From Candidatus Competibacteraceae bacterium (GTDB lineage Bacteria; Pseudomonadota; Gammaproteobacteria; Competibacterales; Competibacteraceae), in contig JADJQQ010000001.1 in the NCBI GenBank assembly GCA_016712625.1, forward strand, positions 1,550,001 to 1,614,000: DNA of 64,000 nucleotides, in the 5' to 3' direction. The translations under genes were made by a program, and so were the position numbers. Shown here piece by piece: positions 17,341-25,237 of this stretch. Every line of letters begins with the position of its first letter. Within the stretch, counting starts at the first letter, position 1. A model generated the notes under the pieces. It ran no database searches and was not told the DNA's origin. It worked only from the letters and a program-made list of their open reading frames with translations.

Positions 17341-20049
17341 TTAATGGACCTCGGGCGAGCACTCGTCCTGGCGAGAGCGCAGCAGTTGAATGAACGTGTC
17401 GCTTACCGTGTGGTCCTGGGTGTCGGCGGCGTAGTCGATCAGTTGCCGCTCCAGCGCTCTGGCGGCATTCAGGGGCAGGAGTCGGGCCAGTTGCAGGTAG
17501 ACGCCCCGAAAACGGGCATCGCCCAGATGTTTTTCCGGCTTGTCGTTGTCGGGTCCGAGAAAAGCCTGGACGACGAAAAAGTCCGCGATCTTGTCGTGCC
17601 GGAAATGCCATTCGGGGCACGACTTGCCGCCTTCATCCAGCGAACGGCTGACCGTCATCTTGTGGCGTTCCATGGATTGCAGTTCGTCGGCAAATTCGCC
17701 GACGGGTAGCGTGTCCTCGTCTTTGAGGCGTATCTGGTAAACCGCCTCGGCAAATTGGGGCAGTGGAAACTCGTGAAGTTGGGTTCGCCGATAGTCCTTG
17801 GCCATGATCCGATATTGTTGCTCCTGCAAGTGGAAGATATCGGGAGTTTCACCACGCGCCAGCATGGCGGCCACCAAGGTCAGATCCATCGGGTTGGACA
17901 GCAGTTGGCGCATGGCCGCCAGAGCTTCCGGCGATTGTTGGGGATCGAGGGTGGCGGTCAGGTAATGCCGACAGGTTTGTTCGTAGGCATCGCCCACAAG
18001 TTGGGCGTCGTCGGGGAGGCTGTTTTTGCGGCTTAACAGAAAATTCTCGATTTGGCTTTCGGCGAGGGGTTCAAGAATATAGATTTTCGCCGTGGCCGGC
18101 GGTGTCCACTCCAGCGGCTGGGTGCTCATGAGGATGTTTCCCTTGAAATAGCTTTCCACGAACTCAGTGATCTTGGCGCGGGCGTCCGCCGAGACTTCGT
18201 TGAGACCGTCGATGCAAATATCGAGCGCGCCGCTGTAAATCAGGTTGCGGAGGAAGGCGGGGTCTTGGGCGGGGCCATGCAATTTGGCCTGGATCGCTTC
18301 CAGCACTCCGCCCACGCATTTCTTCGCGGGCAGATACACCACCACGCGCCGGGCGCGTTTCACCAGCGAGCGCAAGAACATCGTCTTGCCGATGCCAGAT
18401 TCGCCTTCGAGAACGATCTGGCCGCGGATGGCGGGAATCGCTTCGCGCAGCGGTTGCTGGCGCCCCGAGGCTTTCTCCTTCACCGCCGAGTCGGGGAAAT
18501 ACGCCGCCTCGTCGAAGGTGTCCAGGGCGGCATCGGCGATGAGCGACGGCTTGAACGGCGCGAATAGTTTGGTTCGCAGAAAAGGAACCCAGGTGAGCGC
18601 GAAGCCGACATAGCCCAGCCCGGTAAAGCGCCGCACCCAGGGATTCCAGAAAAAGATGGCCTGCACGATGCGGGAACGGGGGTAAACCGTGATTAAAGCC
18701 AGCCAGAACACCACATGGCCGACCGCAACCTTGGCGATGGTGAGCGCGTGGTCGGACGTTTCCAGCGAAGCGATGGTCTGCCGCACCGCCGCCGCATGGG
18801 TGGAGTCGAATACTTCCAGATTCGTTGCATGGGTTTTGAGCAAGGGCAGATCGTCGGTTTTCCACTGCCCCGTTTTGGCAACGGCGGCAATCTGTCTTTC
18901 CAAATCGTGACGCAGTTTGGGAAAAGGTTCGCTCAGAGGCCAAGCTTGCTCGAAAACGTGAAGCGTTTTAACGGCCAAATCGTGATCTTGGCCGATTGCG
19001 GTAGTGGGACGGGTAATTGGTTCGGCAAGCCAGGCCAAGATGATTTCAATAGCGGGATCACCGCCGCCGAGAAAGTGCGCCCAAAACCGAATCTCGACGG
19101 TACGAGAGCTATCGTCGTACACAATGGGTAAGATGCTTGAGATTATCCTCAAATCATGCGGTCCCATCGCCCCCAGCGCCCAGGCTGCCACTCGGTGGAA
19201 ATACCGTTCGGAATCGCGCAGCAGCTTGGCCAGTTCGAGGGCCTGTTCCTTGGCGCCCAGCCCGCCCAGCGCAAGAGCCGCTGTCGCGCGGACATACTCT
19301 TCGGAATCGCCCAGCAGTTTGACCAGTTCGGGAACCTGTTCCTTGGCGACCAGCTTGCCCAGCGCCTCGGCCACCGCCTGGATGACAGACCAGTCGGGAT
19401 CGCGCAGCAGCTTGGCCAGTTCGGGGGCCTGTTCCTCAGCGCCCAGCTCGCCCAGCGCAAGAGCCGCTGTCGCGCGGACATGCTCTTCGGAATCGCCCAG
19501 CAGTTTGAACAGTTCGGGAACCTGTTCCTTGGCGACCAGCTTGCCCCGCGCCTCGGCCGCCGCTTGGCGGACTAACTGGTCGGAATGACGCAGCGACTGG
19601 GTCAGGGTCAGTTTGGGAATCTGTTCCTCCACGTCCAGCTTCCACGCATATAAGTAGTCCTTCATTGTCGGGGGATTAAACCAGTAGTTGTGATCGAGCG
19701 GCAGCTCGACCGGCATGGGACCCCATTTCTCCGCGCCCAACTTCTTGTCCAACATCTTGGCCAAGTTCTTATCCAACATCTTGGCCAACATCCTGGCCGT
19801 CATGTCAAGATGCAGTGCTTTTAACCGAAGCGCCATGTTCTTCGCTCTCTCGCTTAAAGCAACCAACAATTTGTCCCGGGCCCCGATATTTCGAATTGCG
19901 GCAATTATCACCTGTGGATTTTCATCGTTTAAGGCGGCCCAAAAGCCCTCCACCTGCCAAGCAGGCGGCTTTGCGTCGTCTTGGGCGGCATGGCTGAAAC
20001 TGGCTACTGCCAGCGCACAGAAAAGAAAAAATCCGCTTTTAATCCACAT
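17341..20049 (-). CDS. Membrane HEAT-repeat / NACHT-type NTPase
   Basis: A 902-residue protein of unknown role. Domains in order: an N-terminal signal-peptide-like segment (residues 1-21, ending near SHAAQ); helical HEAT-like repeats of 31 residues at about 151-305; a helical region to about 430; hydrophobic segments at about 439-456 and 475-491; and a NACHT/STAND-type NTPase with Walker A GESGIGKT (549-556) and Walker B LDICIDGLNE (609-618). A helical C-terminus follows. The layout suggests that an extracytoplasmic HEAT surface senses something and controls a cytosolic ATPase, as in NACHT switches of defence or stress systems. An odd number of membrane crossings is needed for that, so one hydrophobic segment may not span. 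No effector domain is recognised. A DUF4143 ATPase gene lies upstream on the same strand. Confidence 0.75.
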   Translation of the reverse strand: MWIKSGFFLFCALAVASFSHAAQDDAKPPAWQVEGFWAALNDENPQVIIAAIRNIGARDKLLVALSERAKNMALRLKALHLDMTARMLAKMLDKNLAKMLDKKLGAEKWGPMPVELPLDHNYWFNPPTMKDYLYAWKLDVEEQIPKLTLTQSLRHSDQLVRQAAAEARGKLVAKEQVPELFKLLGDSEEHVRATAALALGELGAEEQAPELAKLLRDPDWSVIQAVAEALGKLVAKEQVPELVKLLGDSEEYVRATAALALGGLGAKEQALELAKLLRDSERYFHRVAAWALGAMGPHDLRIISSILPIVYDDSSRTVEIRFWAHFLGGGDPAIEIILAWLAEPITRPTTAIGQDHDLAVKTLHVFEQAWPLSEPFPKLRHDLERQIAAVAKTGQWKTDDLPLLKTHATNLEVFDSTHAAAVRQTIASLETSDHALTIAKVAVGHVVFWLALITVYPRSRIVQAIFFWNPWVRRFTGLGYVGFALTWVPFLRTKLFAPFKPSLIADAALDTFDEAAYFPDSAVKEKASGRQQPLREAIPAIRGQIVLEGESGIGKTMFLRSLVKRARRVVVYLPAKKCVGGVLEAIQAKLHGPAQDPAFLRNLIYSGALDICIDGLNEVSADARAKITEFVESYFKGNILMSTQPLEWTPPATAKIYILEPLAESQIENFLLSRKNSLPDDAQLVGDAYEQTCRHYLTATLDPQQSPEALAAMRQLLSNPMDLTLVAAMLARGETPDIFHLQEQQYRIMAKDYRRTQLHEFPLPQFAEAVYQIRLKDEDTLPVGEFADELQSMERHKMTVSRSLDEGGKSCPEWHFRHDKIADFFVVQAFLGPDNDKPEKHLGDARFRGVYLQLARLLPLNAARALERQLIDYAADTQDHTVSDTFIQLLRSRQDECSPEVH
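19217..19588 (-). repeat. Tandem 186-bp repeat encoding HEAT pairs
   Basis: Two consecutive units, 19217-19402 and 19403 to about 19588, are near-identical for most of their length. Both contain the same run beginning CCCAGCGCAAGAGCC, at 19265 and 19451, exactly 186 bases apart. Each unit encodes two 31-residue HEAT repeats (AKEQVPEL..LLGD then ..EEQAPELAKLLRD types). The high DNA identity points to recent duplication inside the NACHT-protein gene. Confidence 0.8.
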
Positions 20050-20099
20050 GTCGATTCCTTCGGCATAAACGTCGCCAATATCAACACACCGCCGTCACT

Positions 20100-21248
20100 T
20101 TAGCCCATCTGGTCGGGTAACCCGGCAAGCTCCTTAAGCGGCCAAACCGTTATCTTTTCGTCTACTGGGTACATCTGTTGCCCAGGATAAACGACCCACA
20201 GGCGATCCAAGCTCAGATTGTTTACAGCCGTGTGCTGTGATCTGCCGATCTTCGGCGCTTCGCTGAATTTGACTTCGACGCCGTAGCGACGGCCATGATG
20301 GATGAAAAAAAGATCGATTTCCGCGCCGCCGTGGGTCGCCCAAAAATAGGCTTCCGTCGGCGCGACGATCCGTAATGCTTGCTCCAGCACGAAGCCTTCC
20401 CAGAACGCGCCCAAGCGGGGGTATCCCATCAGGCTGTGCCAGTCCGGTAAACCGAGCAAACCGTGCAGAAGACCCGAATCGCGCAGATAAATCTTTGGTG
20501 CTTTAATTTGCCGCTTGCCGATGTTCTCGTGCCAGGGTTGCAGTTGCCGGATCACGAAAGTGCCGGTGAGAATATCCAAATAAGTCCGCACCGTTTTATC
20601 CGACAGGCCCATTGAGCGGGCCAGTTCCGAGGCGTTCCAGATTTGCCCGTGATAGTGCGCTAGCATCGTCCAGAACCGGCGCAGGGCGGCGGTGGGGATC
20701 GTGATCCCCAGTTGCGGGATATCGCGCTCCAGAAAAGTTCGCATGAATCCTTCGCGCCACGCCAAGCTGTCCGCGTCGGAATCGGCGAGATAGGAGCGGG
20801 GAAATCCGCCCCGCAGCCAAAGCGATTGCCAGTTTTCGGCACCGATTTCGCGCAGGTCGAAGCCGGCGAGTTCGACGAACTCGACGCGACCCGCCAAACT
20901 TTCCGACACGCTTTTCACCAGAACCGGCGAGGCGCTGCCCAAAACGAGAAAACTCGCCTGCGTTTGCGGGCGATCAACCAGGACGCGCAACACGTTAAAC
21001 AGCAGCGGCATCGCCTGGATTTCGTCCAGAATCACCAGTCCTTCCAAGGCACCCAGCGCCAGTTCGGGGTTTTGCAAACGCCGTTGATCCAATTGCGATT
21101 CCAGATCGAAGTAGGTGGCTTGCCGGGTTTCGCCGAACAGCCGCGCCAAGGTGGTCTTGCCGCACTGCCGGGGGCCAAGCAGAGCGACGACCGGGGAACG
21201 CCTTACGGCGGTCGTCAGTTGGGCAAAATAGGAGGGTCTTTCGATCAT
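20100..21248 (-). CDS. AAA_14 / DUF4143 ATPase
   Basis: A member of the widespread but poorly understood ATPase family with an N-terminal AAA_14 domain and C-terminal DUF4143 (restriction-endonuclease-like fold). Seen: Walker A GPRQCGKT (residues 25-32), Walker B LVILDEIQ, a sensor-like LVLGSASP, a winged-helix stretch (NASELARSMGLSDKTVRTYLD), and the nuclease-like core EIDLFFIHHGRRYGVEVKFS. The E..D..EVK pattern is typical of this family, although nuclease activity is not established. The start is the ATG at 21248 (382 residues). An in-frame ATG at 21296 would place the palindrome at 21259-21301 inside the gene. It lies 50 bases upstream of the NACHT gene on the same strand. Confidence 0.85.
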   Translation of the reverse strand: MIERPSYFAQLTTAVRRSPVVALLGPRQCGKTTLARLFGETRQATYFDLESQLDQRRLQNPELALGALEGLVILDEIQAMPLLFNVLRVLVDRPQTQASFLVLGSASPVLVKSVSESLAGRVEFVELAGFDLREIGAENWQSLWLRGGFPRSYLADSDADSLAWREGFMRTFLERDIPQLGITIPTAALRRFWTMLAHYHGQIWNASELARSMGLSDKTVRTYLDILTGTFVIRQLQPWHENIGKRQIKAPKIYLRDSGLLHGLLGLPDWHSLMGYPRLGAFWEGFVLEQALRIVAPTEAYFWATHGGAEIDLFFIHHGRRYGVEVKFSEAPKIGRSQHTAVNNLSLDRLWVVYPGQQMYPVDEKITVWPLKELAGLPDQMG

Positions 21249-21258
21249 GAACGCGATT

Positions 21259-21301
21259 TTACCTTGAAAATCCGGAGTTGATATCCGAATTTTCAAGGTA
21301 A
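21259..21301. promoter_or_regulatory. 17-bp inverted repeat upstream of the DUF4143 ATPase
   Basis: Left arm TTACCTTGAAAATCCGG (21259-21275) and right arm CCGAATTTTCAAGGTAA (21285-21301) are complementary at 16 of 17 positions, with a 9-base spacer. The element starts 11 bases upstream of the ATG at 21248. It could be an operator for autoregulation or an mRNA hairpin masking the ribosome-binding site. No T-tract follows in the gene's direction before the start codon, so a terminator is unlikely. Confidence 0.7.
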
Positions 21302-21346
21302 ATAGTCAAGCGCCTTAAAATTGAAGGGCTTGGCGGAGAGTACGGC

Positions 21347-22141
21347 CTAAACCGCCACCGGTGCCTTGATCGCCGGATGGGCTTGGTAGCCGAGAATTTC
21401 GAAATCCTCGTACCGATAATCGGCCAGTGACTCGGGGCGGCGGCGAATCGCCAATCGCGGCGGGGGATAGGGTTCGCGGCCCAGTTGCAGGCGGGCCTGC
21501 TCTAGATGGTTCAGATACAGATGGCAGTCACCGCCAGTCCAAATGAACTCGCCGACGTCTAAATCAGTCTGTTGCGCGACCAGGTGGGTCAGCAGGGCAT
21601 AACTGGCGATATTGAACGGTACGCCGAGAAACAGATCGGCGCTGCGCTGGTATAACTGGCACGATAGCGTTCGGTTGGCGACATAAAACTGGAACAAGAC
21701 ATGGCAGGGCAGCAGCCGCGTCTGCTCCAGTTCTCCCACGTTCCAGGCCGACACCACGATCCGTCGCGAATCCGGGTCGCGCCGCAGCAGTTCGATGGCG
21801 TTGGCCAGCTGGTCGATGTGTCCGCCCTCACGGGTTTCCCAATCGGTCCATTGCTTGCCGTAGATCGGTCCCAGATCGCCGTTATCGTCGGCCCATTCGT
21901 CCCAGATCGTCACGCCGTGCTGGTGCAGATAGCGGAGATTCGTATCACCTCGTAAAAACCATAACAATTCGTACACAATCGAGCGCAAATGTAGCTTCTT
22001 GGTCGTCACCAGCGGAAATCCCGTCCGCAGGTCGAAACGCAGTTGCGCGCCGAACAGGCTCAAGGTGCCGGTTCCGGTGCGATCCTGTTTGTGGGCGCCG
22101 CCCTCTAGCACCTGCCTTAGCAGATCGAGATAGTTGTTCAC
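21347..22141 (-). CDS. thyA: Thymidylate synthase
   Basis: Converts dUMP to dTMP with methylene-tetrahydrofolate. Seen: RTGTGTLSLFG, LRGDTNLRYLH, the catalytic region with LPCHVLFQFYV, and the nucleotide-binding QRSADLFLGVPFNIASY. The start is a GTG at 22141, giving 264 residues like the E. coli enzyme. The GTG overlaps the TGA stop of the preceding symporter-kinase gene (GTGA), so thyA is translationally coupled to a signalling protein. An upstream ATG would add 23 residues encoded inside that gene. Confidence 0.96.
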   Translation of the reverse strand: MNNYLDLLRQVLEGGAHKQDRTGTGTLSLFGAQLRFDLRTGFPLVTTKKLHLRSIVYELLWFLRGDTNLRYLHQHGVTIWDEWADDNGDLGPIYGKQWTDWETREGGHIDQLANAIELLRRDPDSRRIVVSAWNVGELEQTRLLPCHVLFQFYVANRTLSCQLYQRSADLFLGVPFNIASYALLTHLVAQQTDLDVGEFIWTGGDCHLYLNHLEQARLQLGREPYPPPRLAIRRRPESLADYRYEDFEILGYQAHPAIKAPVAV

Positions 22142-24867
22142 TGAGTATTCGGTTTGGCGGGTAGATCGACGATAAAGGCGGCGCCGTTGCCAGGTTCGCT
22201 CTCCACCCAAATACTGCCGCCGTGATGCTCGACGATTTTCTGGCTGATTGGCAGCCCCAGGCCGGTACCCTTGGGTTTTCCCGCATGGATATCAGTGACT
22301 TGGTGGAATTTTTCGAAGATCAATTGATGCTGATCGCCGGCGATGCCGGGACCGTTGTCGATCACCGCGATGCGCCAGTGGCGGTTCGCCACCGAATACA
22401 ATTGGATGGTGACTTGGCCGCCTTCATCCGAGCAGAATTTCACGGCGTTCGACAGCAGGTTGATCACAACTTGAATCAATCGGTCGCGATCACCGGCAAT
22501 CATGACCGATTGATCGCCCAATTCCTCGTGCAAAGTGACTGATTTGTCATCGAAGAGCTGTCGCGTCGCGTTGACCGCGTCTTCAATCAGCTCTCGCAGG
22601 TCGAGGTCGGCGATGTGCCAGTCGATCCGGCCGGAATCGATCTTCGCCATGTCCAGGACTTGGTTGATCAATCGGGTCAGCCGTTCGCTTTCCTTGACGA
22701 TGATGGCGAGGAATTTGCTCCGCTGCTCTAGGTCGACGTCGGGATTGGTGAGCAGGATTTCCGAGAAGGCGCGGATCGAGGTCAGCGGCGTGCGCAACTC
22801 ATGGGTAACGGTCGAGATGAATTCATCCTTTAGTTGATCCAGTTTTTGCAATTGGTTATTGGCTTCCCGCAGCTCGGCCGACGCCAATTCCAATTCTCGT
22901 GACTTTTGCTCCAACCGGCGACTGTATTCGATGACTTGGGTGCTTTCGTCAAGAATGGTCATCACCTCCTCGATACTGAGCACCTCGCCCATTACGATGG
23001 AGGAGATCATCACCCGCGCTGAAGCCGCGCCGATGGCGCCAGCCAGCAGCCGTTCGGTATGGTGAATCAGGCGCGAGTCGGCTTGCAACGGATAACCGCC
23101 ATGCTGTTCGGCGTAACGGTCGAAGGCTTCGCTGGCGCGTTGCGGGCCCAGGAAGCGCGCCAGCAAATCGTACAGCGCGGCGGTTTCCACCACCCCGCGC
23201 CATAACAGTGAGTCGCCGTCATGCCGTTCCCGCTCCAGCACGTTGACGAACTGGCTACCTTGCACTTGCTCGATGGGGTCTGGCTTACTCAGCAGGGAGC
23301 CGAAGACCAGTCCCCCGATATTGACCAACATGCTCCAGAATACGGCGTGCATGTAAGGATCGAGATTGTCCAGGCCAAACAGGGCGTAGGGTTTGAGCAG
23401 TGCTAGCCCGAACGGCCCTTGGTCGATGAAGTGGGTGCCGATCCAGCCGGAACGCGCCATCGCCGGCAGCAGTAACGTATATGCCCATACCACGAAACCG
23501 CCGCTCAAACCGATCAGCGCGCCACGCCGGTTGGCCCGCTGCCAGAACAGGCCGATTAGAATCGGTGGCGCAAATTGCGCGGCGGCGGCGAAGGAGACCA
23601 GGCCGCTGGCCACCAAGGCATAGGATTCGCCAATGAAGCGAAAATAGAGATAACCCAACAAGATCAGTATCGCGACGCCCGCCCGGCGGATGCCCAGCAG
23701 CAAGCCGGACAAATCGTGACGGCCGGCTAGCCAAGGGGGATTAACCCGCAAGAGGATCGGCATCACCAGGTCGTTGCAGACCATGGTGGACAAAGTGACC
23801 GTCTCGAACAGAATCATGCTGGTGGCAGCCGATAAACCGCCCAAAAAGGCCAGCAGCGCTAGCTTTGGCATGTGCTCCGCCATCGGCAGCGCCAGCACGA
23901 ACATATCGGCGTCGACGGTGCCGTTGGCAAATGTCAGTCGGCCCCCCAGCGCAATGGGCAACACGAACAGATTGATGGCGAACAGATACAAGGGAAATAG
24001 CCAGATCGCCTTGCGGATGTGCGTCTCATTGACATTTTCCACCACCAGCACCTGAAATTGCCGGGGAAGGAACAGGAAAGCCATCATCGCTAGAAAAGTC
24101 AGCGACAGCCAGCCGCCGTAGCCGCCGGAAACCACCTGGAAACGGGTCAGCGCCGCCAAATCCGATCGGGCCATAACTTGTCCGAACAAATCGCCAGGCC
24201 CGTCGAACATTGAGAAGGTGACCACGATGCCGACGAGCACGAAGGCCACCAGTTTGAACAGCGATTCGAAGGCGACCGCCGCCACCATGCCCTCATGGCG
24301 TTCGGTGTTGTCGATGTGGCGGGTGCCAAACAGAATGGTGAAGACGATCAGCACCAGCGCTACATAGAAGGTGGTATCGGCCCAGACCGGATGTTGAGTC
24401 AAGGCCATCGTCATTTCGGGATATTGGCGCAGCAGGCTAAAGCTGCTGGCGATGGCTTTCAGCTGGATCGAGATGTACGGCAGGATGCCCAATACCACGA
24501 TGATGGTGACCAGGCCAGCCAGCAGGCCGCTTTTGCCGTAGCGCGAGGCCACGAAATCGGCGATGGAGGTGATGCGATGCACCTTGGTGATGCGGACGAT
24601 GCGCCGCAGCACAAACCAGAACAAGACCGCCATCAAGGTCGGGCCCAGATAGACGGGCAAAAAATTAATACCGCTTTGCGCCGCCAGGCCGACGCTGCCG
24701 TAAAAGGTCCAGGCAGTGCAGTAGATCGCCAGAGAGAGGGTGTAAATATAGGGGTTGGCGATGATCGAACGCCCACCGTCGGCACGCTGGTCGCCGTAGT
24801 AGGCGATGCCGAACAGAACCCCCATGTAGGCCAGCGCGCTGGCGATGATCGCGCTATCGCTCAGCAT
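22138..24867 (-). CDS. Sodium/solute symporter-histidine kinase fusion (CbrA-like)
   Basis: An inner-membrane sensor kinase whose input domain is a whole SSS-family transporter. Seen: about 13 transmembrane helices over residues 1-540 with SSS features (YTLSLAIYCTAWTFYGSVG, GGLSAATSMI), then a linker with a coiled coil (RRLEQKSRELELASAELREANNQLQ). The HisKA domain has THELRTPLTS with phospho-acceptor H689. The HATPase domain has N (VVINLLSNAVKF), DNGPGIAG and GTGLGLPISQ boxes. There is no receiver domain. CbrA in pseudomonads has this layout and controls carbon-source use. The likely partner is the receiver protein at 27340-27714. It overlaps the small membrane-protein gene upstream (ATGA) and thyA downstream. 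Confidence 0.9.
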   Translation of the reverse strand: MLSDSAIIASALAYMGVLFGIAYYGDQRADGGRSIIANPYIYTLSLAIYCTAWTFYGSVGLAAQSGINFLPVYLGPTLMAVLFWFVLRRIVRITKVHRITSIADFVASRYGKSGLLAGLVTIIVVLGILPYISIQLKAIASSFSLLRQYPEMTMALTQHPVWADTTFYVALVLIVFTILFGTRHIDNTERHEGMVAAVAFESLFKLVAFVLVGIVVTFSMFDGPGDLFGQVMARSDLAALTRFQVVSGGYGGWLSLTFLAMMAFLFLPRQFQVLVVENVNETHIRKAIWLFPLYLFAINLFVLPIALGGRLTFANGTVDADMFVLALPMAEHMPKLALLAFLGGLSAATSMILFETVTLSTMVCNDLVMPILLRVNPPWLAGRHDLSGLLLGIRRAGVAILILLGYLYFRFIGESYALVASGLVSFAAAAQFAPPILIGLFWQRANRRGALIGLSGGFVVWAYTLLLPAMARSGWIGTHFIDQGPFGLALLKPYALFGLDNLDPYMHAVFWSMLVNIGGLVFGSLLSKPDPIEQVQGSQFVNVLERERHDGDSLLWRGVVETAALYDLLARFLGPQRASEAFDRYAEQHGGYPLQADSRLIHHTERLLAGAIGAASARVMISSIVMGEVLSIEEVMTILDESTQVIEYSRRLEQKSRELELASAELREANNQLQKLDQLKDEFISTVTHELRTPLTSIRAFSEILLTNPDVDLEQRSKFLAIIVKESERLTRLINQVLDMAKIDSGRIDWHIADLDLRELIEDAVNATRQLFDDKSVTLHEELGDQSVMIAGDRDRLIQVVINLLSNAVKFCSDEGGQVTIQLYSVANRHWRIAVIDNGPGIAGDQHQLIFEKFHQVTDIHAGKPKGTGLGLPISQKIVEHHGGSIWVESEPGNGAAFIVDLPAKPNTQ

Positions 24868-25160
24868 CAGGATGGGTTCCGGCGGTCGGTGTTGTCAGGA
24901 TTGCCACGGTCGCCACCGGCGCTGCTGGGATCGGTGGGATGCTCCAGCGGCTCGCGCTCCGGTCCATCAACGGCCGAGCGTTCGACGATGGCGATTAGCA
25001 AGACGATCATGACGAACCAGGCGAGGTAAATATAAAGATACAGCAGCGGGATGCCGAAGGGCGACCAGGCATGATCGAATAGATACAAGAACGGATAATT
25101 CAAAACCAGCGCGCCGATCACAAACAAAATGATCAGCGATTCCTTGGATTGTTGCCGCAT
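24867..25160 (-). CDS. Small membrane protein upstream of the symporter-kinase
   Basis: A 97-residue protein with two transmembrane helices (about residues 8-27 and 38-60) and a polar, Pro/Asp/Arg-rich tail. No domain is named with confidence. Its stop overlaps the start of the symporter-kinase gene (TGATG at 24865-24869), as for the small cbrX gene that precedes cbrA in pseudomonads. It may assist assembly or translation of the large partner. An alternative reading, accessory subunit of a sodium/solute symporter, would also fit the position. Confidence 0.7.
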   Translation of the reverse strand: MRQQSKESLIILFVIGALVLNYPFLYLFDHAWSPFGIPLLYLYIYLAWFVMIVLLIAIVERSAVDGPEREPLEHPTDPSSAGGDRGNPDNTDRRNPS

Positions 25161-25237
25161 GAGTGGACAGTGGCCTCGATGGCGCTGGCGGTAAAGGGCA
25201 TGAAGACCGCCACCGCGATTGCACGGGAATTCATAAG

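Noticed and set aside
19217..19588. CRISPR-like or intergenic tandem repeat
   Set aside because: The units are 186 bases, in frame, and encode HEAT repeats; there are no spacers.
24295..25029. 244-codon plus-strand open frame
   Set aside because: Antisense to the symporter-kinase and the small membrane protein, with low-complexity His/Gln/Asp content.
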